Positions 60,074-64,000 of a stretch of DNA of 64,000 bases are shown here, piece by piece (position 1 is the first letter of the stretch; each line of letters opens with the position of its first letter). The DNA comes from Sitta carolinensis. Taxonomy: Eukaryota; Chordata; Aves; Passeriformes; Sittidae. The stretch covers positions 620,001-684,000 of the forward strand of contig CM063290.1 of assembly GCA_032173965.1 (NCBI GenBank). The letters are read 5' to 3'. The notes under the pieces were generated by a model. The model saw only the letters and a program-made list of their open reading frames with translations, was not told the DNA's origin and ran no database searches. The position numbers were made by a program, and so were the translations under genes.

Positions 60074-60310
60074 TCGCCCCGGCTCCGAGCCGCAGCGCGG
60101 GCCAGCAACGCTGACAGGGCCGAGCCGCGCTGTGCCAGCTGGGAGGCGGGGAAGGGGCTGCTGCTGCCCAGCCTTGCTCGCTGTCCCGGCTCCCCCCGGC
60201 CCGGCTGTGCCCCTGGATCCGGGAGCAGGTGGACACGGTCGGCACAAAGGGAGTCCTCAGCCGCGGCTGCCTCCTCCGAGCATCTCTGCTGGATTTGTTG
60301 TGCCTCAGCT
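60045..60310. promoter_or_regulatory. CpG island abutting the 19-bp minisatellite
   Basis: CpG is very dense (CCCGGCTCGCCCCGGC, GAGCCGCAGCGCGGGCC, CAGCCGCGGCTGCC) and the right boundary to AT-rich DNA is sharp near 60350. There is no TATA box and no YY1 motif, and no strong donor was found on either strand. It is likely an unmethylated island. A transcript running leftward from it would traverse the minisatellite. Confidence 0.65.
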
Positions 60311-60349
60311 GCGGCCAGTCTGACCTGACATCTGCCATCAGGCAGGAAT

Positions 60350-63300
60350 TGCCTTTGGAGACATTAACCTGATCAATTATTCTGTGGTTGTCTTTAATAA
60401 ATTCTCGTTATGCATTAATACTGCAGCCAAACGAGAACCATCGTTATGTGCAGCTCAGGCCATGACAAACACGGGGTTTGTCACTGCCAGAGTCTCATCT
60501 CCTCCTTGGTGATGATATGGACTGAGTTTGATGTGTGTAGTGCAAGGCTTGTGCAGAAAGTTCTCTCTGCAGCCATCCTTCCCCGGTGCACAGTGAGAAC
60601 CGTGTGCTGGTTTGTGCCCTCAAAGCTTGTTAAGTCCTGCCTGCATTTAGGTTTCTCTTCATCCCTCTCCTATCGTCACAAACGCTTTTGTTACAAATCA
60701 AAGGAGTGAGGAGACACGTCTGTCTGCACCTTGAGAGGACACACTTGTCTGAACCTCTGCCACTCAGTCACATCCTCCTTCAATCGCTTGGTGGAAAAGG
60801 AAAATACCTTCAGCTCTAAGAATTAGGAGTCCCTTCGGCTGCTGAGCTGTGACAAAGTTGTGTCTTTAATCAATGTCAGAGCCAAACTCACAAAGGCCGT
60901 GTGGAGTAAAAGCTTTGCCGAACACATCAGAAGGCTGCCCTGGGGCATCTGAGACAGTGTCTGGCAGGTGACTATTTCCATGGCAGCAAACCCAGGCAAG
61001 TTCATGGCGGGGACACTCAGAGCCAGCCATCTAGCTCCAGGTTATCATTTGCAAACAGTGGAAACAGTGACATATGAAATGAATGCAAGAATGTCCTGTG
61101 AATGGTGTTTATTGATACAACTTCAGAACTTCATTTCATTGGATATATCAAACAGCTTGAATAACACTGGCAAGGAGTTATCAAACAATTACAGGATTAA
61201 TTTGCCCTTTCAAAATTTGATTACATGTTTTGTGTCATCTTATCCTGTCACTCAGGGAGATCATAATTATGTTTCCCTGCAGCATAAATGTTAGTGAAAT
61301 GTGCTGTCCAAGTCAATCAGTGTTATGAAGAAATTAATCTAACCCAGTTCCTGTTGCTAATGAACTTTTTCATTAGCTGCGAGCTCTTGTCTGTGGTCTG
61401 TGCTGGTCAGGCAGAGCAGCTTCAGCTGCAGTTTTGCTGCCTCTCTCTCATGTGGCTCTGCCAAAGTGCCCCCATGTGAAGAGGGCACAGAGGACGGGTT
61501 TGTGTGGAGAGCTGTGTCCCCTGGCCATAGATCAGAACACATGCCTTTGGTGTGATGGATCTGCAGGTGCCTTTGGGCTGGGTTTGAATGCAAATACCCC
61601 AAAATGAGGCACAGCAGTGCAGGGTTAGCCTCTCACAGTCCTACCCTGCACTTGACAGTGCATTGACAAAGGGTTTACCTACATAGCAATTAGAGAGCAC
61701 AAGTCCACAGTAATTACAGAGTACAGGTACCACAGTAGCGGTAAGAAATTTGTTTTCTGTGGTGGATCCTTTTAAAACCTCCATGATTTGCTGCCCCAGT
61801 CTCCTGGACATAAGTGACTGCAGTGGTGGAGCTGCAAGCACAACAGTAGTATTGAGGGCACATGCTGCAGATTTGAGATTCCCTCCCCTCTGTGACTAAG
61901 TCAAACACAGAGTCCATATTACATTATACTGGTCCTTTATAAAAAGCTGTAGGATAAGTTAAAATTTGTATTATATTTGATAAAATGCCATAGAAGATAC
62001 AGTATAAGAAAAAGTGAAGTGTTGAGAGGTAGCCCTGTACTCCTGCTCATTACCTAGCTCTTCATTCTTCCCATTGTAGTTCCTTTCACGCTGTAGTACC
62101 TCTGGTCTTGGAATTACTTATTCAGCCATTCCTCCAACAAAGCACTTGAGTGCAGAGACAGTCAGTTGCTTAGAAGATGCTTATTTAGGTGACAATTCTA
62201 TGTGGCAGTTAAGCATGAAATAAATAATACTGTGGCAAAGAGAATTTAACTGTGCCAGCTGGAAAGGCTGTGCTGTTTCCTTTACTCTGACCCTGACAGG
62301 CCCACAGCGTGCATCTGTGTAGGACTTGGAGCATTCCAAGGAACATGAGGCCTTAGGCCTGTTAAGCCATTTAGGCTTCCCTGGTGTGTCAATAATCCCC
62401 TCCTGAATTAAAGCTGGGCAGCAGCTCCTGCTCAGCCTCCTGAGCACTCCTGCCTGTTCCATTCGATTTGCTCGGGGTTAGCAATGGCTTCATTAGGGGA
62501 GGAATGCTTTGGGGAATAGAACTCCCTGGCCAAAGCTGGTGGGAGGCTGCTAAGGATCCCTATCTCAGGCACCTCCCTATCTCAGGCAGCATCTCTGGAT
62601 AGTGCTTGGAACAGAAATCACTCGCCATTGGAACAACACACAAAGATATAACCAATGACTCCAGTTTATCCTACGTGCTGGGCCAGGGCTGTCTGCTCCC
62701 TTTGGGTGCCCAAGCACTCCTTTGTGCAGGCTGGCTGGGAACCTAGCTGGGGATGGGTTTATTCCACTGTCACCAGAGGTTCAGTGGTGCCTAAGGACTA
62801 AGCCTGTCTGTTTTGCACCACCCTGTACCAAAAGAGTTCCAAGGCAAAAGCCAAAGTGAGAGGTGGATGTGTGCTGCGCGGGCCAGAGCCCCTGCACCAC
62901 AGCTGCCCTTGTTCCCTGGGTCTGCAGGAATGGAGACAGATATTCCAATCTGAGTTGGCTGGCCCCTCCCAGCTCAGCCCCAGACATCAGCCCTGCTCTT
63001 GGCTCCCTGCTGCACAGGACAGCCCTCACCACTCCAGCACCCAAGGCCCCTTCATGTGGAATCCATTGGCTTCAGCAGCAGCAAAGTCTGAGCCATGTTT
63101 TGACGTGAGAAAACTCCTTGTTTTCTTTAGAAGGTTCGAACAATTCCCTACTGTCTTCAACTGCTGACGACAAAAACCCTTTCCCACTCCTCTACGGATG
63201 TAAGTCCTAACCTGTCTCTCCACATGAGGGGCACACAGCTGGTCCTGAACTTTAGGAGTGGATCTGCATGTTCATTAGCTGCCTGGACAGTAAATTGAGT

Positions 63301-64000
63301 TTAAACATCCATAGCACTATTCATTTTTGTTTTCAAAACTTTGAAAATCCATCTTGCTCTGCAATGATATGGAGAAAACAAATGAAGCAAAAGGATGCAC
63401 ATTTACAGAAATGTAGAATATGTTGTATCTAAAAATACATTTAACCTCAGCTGAAAAATCAAATAATATATGCCAAGGTCTGCTTAATCACTGAGAATGG
63501 GAGGATAAAACACTCTTGATCCATGAAAAGCAAAGCCTTGTGCAGTTCTGGTCCATGTTGGGATCTGTTCAGCAGTGACCGGTAAGGGCTCATGCACTGC
63601 TGGGATGGATGGGAAGCAGGCAAGGTGCTTCAGATTAATGTTCTGGGGCGAGCACAGGGGATCAGCACGTCTGAGTAATTGACTGCAAATTGGCAGATGG
63701 CTGTGCTAAGAGGATTACCATGAATCAAGTTAGATGGCAACTGTAACAAAGCAATAGCAAGCGAAAATAGCATTGCTTTTTTTTCACTCCAATTAAAAAC
63801 TAAGTGAACACCAATAGCTTTGAAGCATACTGAATGACATCAGCTTTTGATGTCAGCTCAGAGCTTCCCCAAAGCTGCTCTTCCCTTTCTCATCTCTTGT
63901 CCTGACCTCCCTGGGGCTCTGTCCTTGCTGCCTCCACTTGCACAGAGTGTCTGGAAGTTTTTCCCTGCCGTGTTGGCCTGACAGCACCTTGGCTGCTGGA
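60350..64000. other. single-copy noncoding DNA
   Basis: No recognised gene. A 108-codon plus frame at 60968-61294 has no domain I know. A 14-bp direct repeat (CCCTATCTCAGGCA) occurs twice at 62558-62571 and 62575-62588. The exon-like segment at 63131-63199 is listed separately. Confidence 0.5.
63131..63199 (+). other. candidate 69-nt exon
   Basis: The acceptor ACTCCTTGTTTTCTTTAG precedes and CTACGGAT|GTAAGTCC follows. The length is a multiple of three. One frame reads SNNSLLSSTADDKNPFPLLY with symmetrical phase 1-1. A second frame is also open and the third has a stop. The peptide is not one I can assign. Confidence 0.22.

Noticed and set aside
58493..60338. Minus-strand frames of 584 and 608 codons that look like a repetitive protein
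   Set aside because: They follow exactly the stop-free 19-bp array, several frames are open at once, and the frames end soon after the array ends.
63131..63145. tRNA B-box-like GGTTCGAAC
   Set aside because: No A box, cloverleaf or terminator lies at the right distances.

Overview
The window looks like single-copy vertebrate nuclear DNA, most likely from a bird. Base composition swings between AT-rich stretches and sharp GC/CpG-rich pockets, CpG is depleted elsewhere, and GC-rich minisatellites are numerous. I saw no mammalian Alu, L1 or B1 sequence and no clear CR1, LTR or DNA-transposon copy by eye. There is no operon structure and no long non-repetitive reading frame with a recognisable domain. 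I found no protein-coding gene I can name. The largest open frames are by-products of tandem arrays whose units lack stop codons.

Layout. From 1 to about 6.9 kb the DNA is mostly unremarkable, with two CpG-rich pockets (about 1.1 kb and 2.2-2.35 kb) and a 28-base T run. At 7.0-7.64 kb a CpG-rich pocket runs into a 16/17-bp G-run minisatellite. A short 11-bp array (9.16 kb), another CpG pocket (10.1 kb) and a perfect 36-bp tandem duplication (10.4 kb) follow. At 13.09-13.6 kb lies the most striking element. Eight 16-bp GC-rich units abut an array of inverted CCAAT boxes (ATTGG) spaced almost exactly 30 bp apart, with E2F-like motifs in most units. The array ends in a YY1-type AAGATGGCGGC motif, so this looks like a TATA-less CpG-island promoter firing rightward. 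A plausible first exon ends at 13841 and a possible second exon lies at 15192-15235. The spliced product has no long ATG frame, so a long noncoding RNA or a 5' UTR is likelier than a short protein.

From 15 to 34 kb the DNA is AT-rich and mostly featureless, apart from a 22-bp minisatellite (20.8-21.1 kb) and several weak exon-like segments. At 33.8-34.45 kb a well-formed exon-like segment, a CpG island and an AT-rich stretch full of homeodomain-type core sites lie side by side. At 34.84-36.03 kb is a 1.2-kb array of a 10-bp CpG-containing unit. From 36 to 58.5 kb the DNA is again single copy, with a CpG pocket plus strong donor near 41.85 kb, a perfect hairpin at 44.7 kb, a CpG-richer segment ending in a strong minus-strand donor at 52.15 kb, and exon-like segments near 55.2-55.4 kb. 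At 58.6-60.07 kb a 77-unit 19-bp minisatellite runs without any net length change into a CpG island (60.06-60.3 kb). The last 3.7 kb is single copy with one exon-like segment at 63.13 kb.

The window therefore reads as a gene-poor region, or the inside of large introns, carrying one strong promoter, several weaker CpG islands and an unusual density of minisatellites, several of them touching CpG islands. All exon calls are splice-signal plus open-frame guesses. Such pairs occur often by chance in 64 kb, so their confidence is low.
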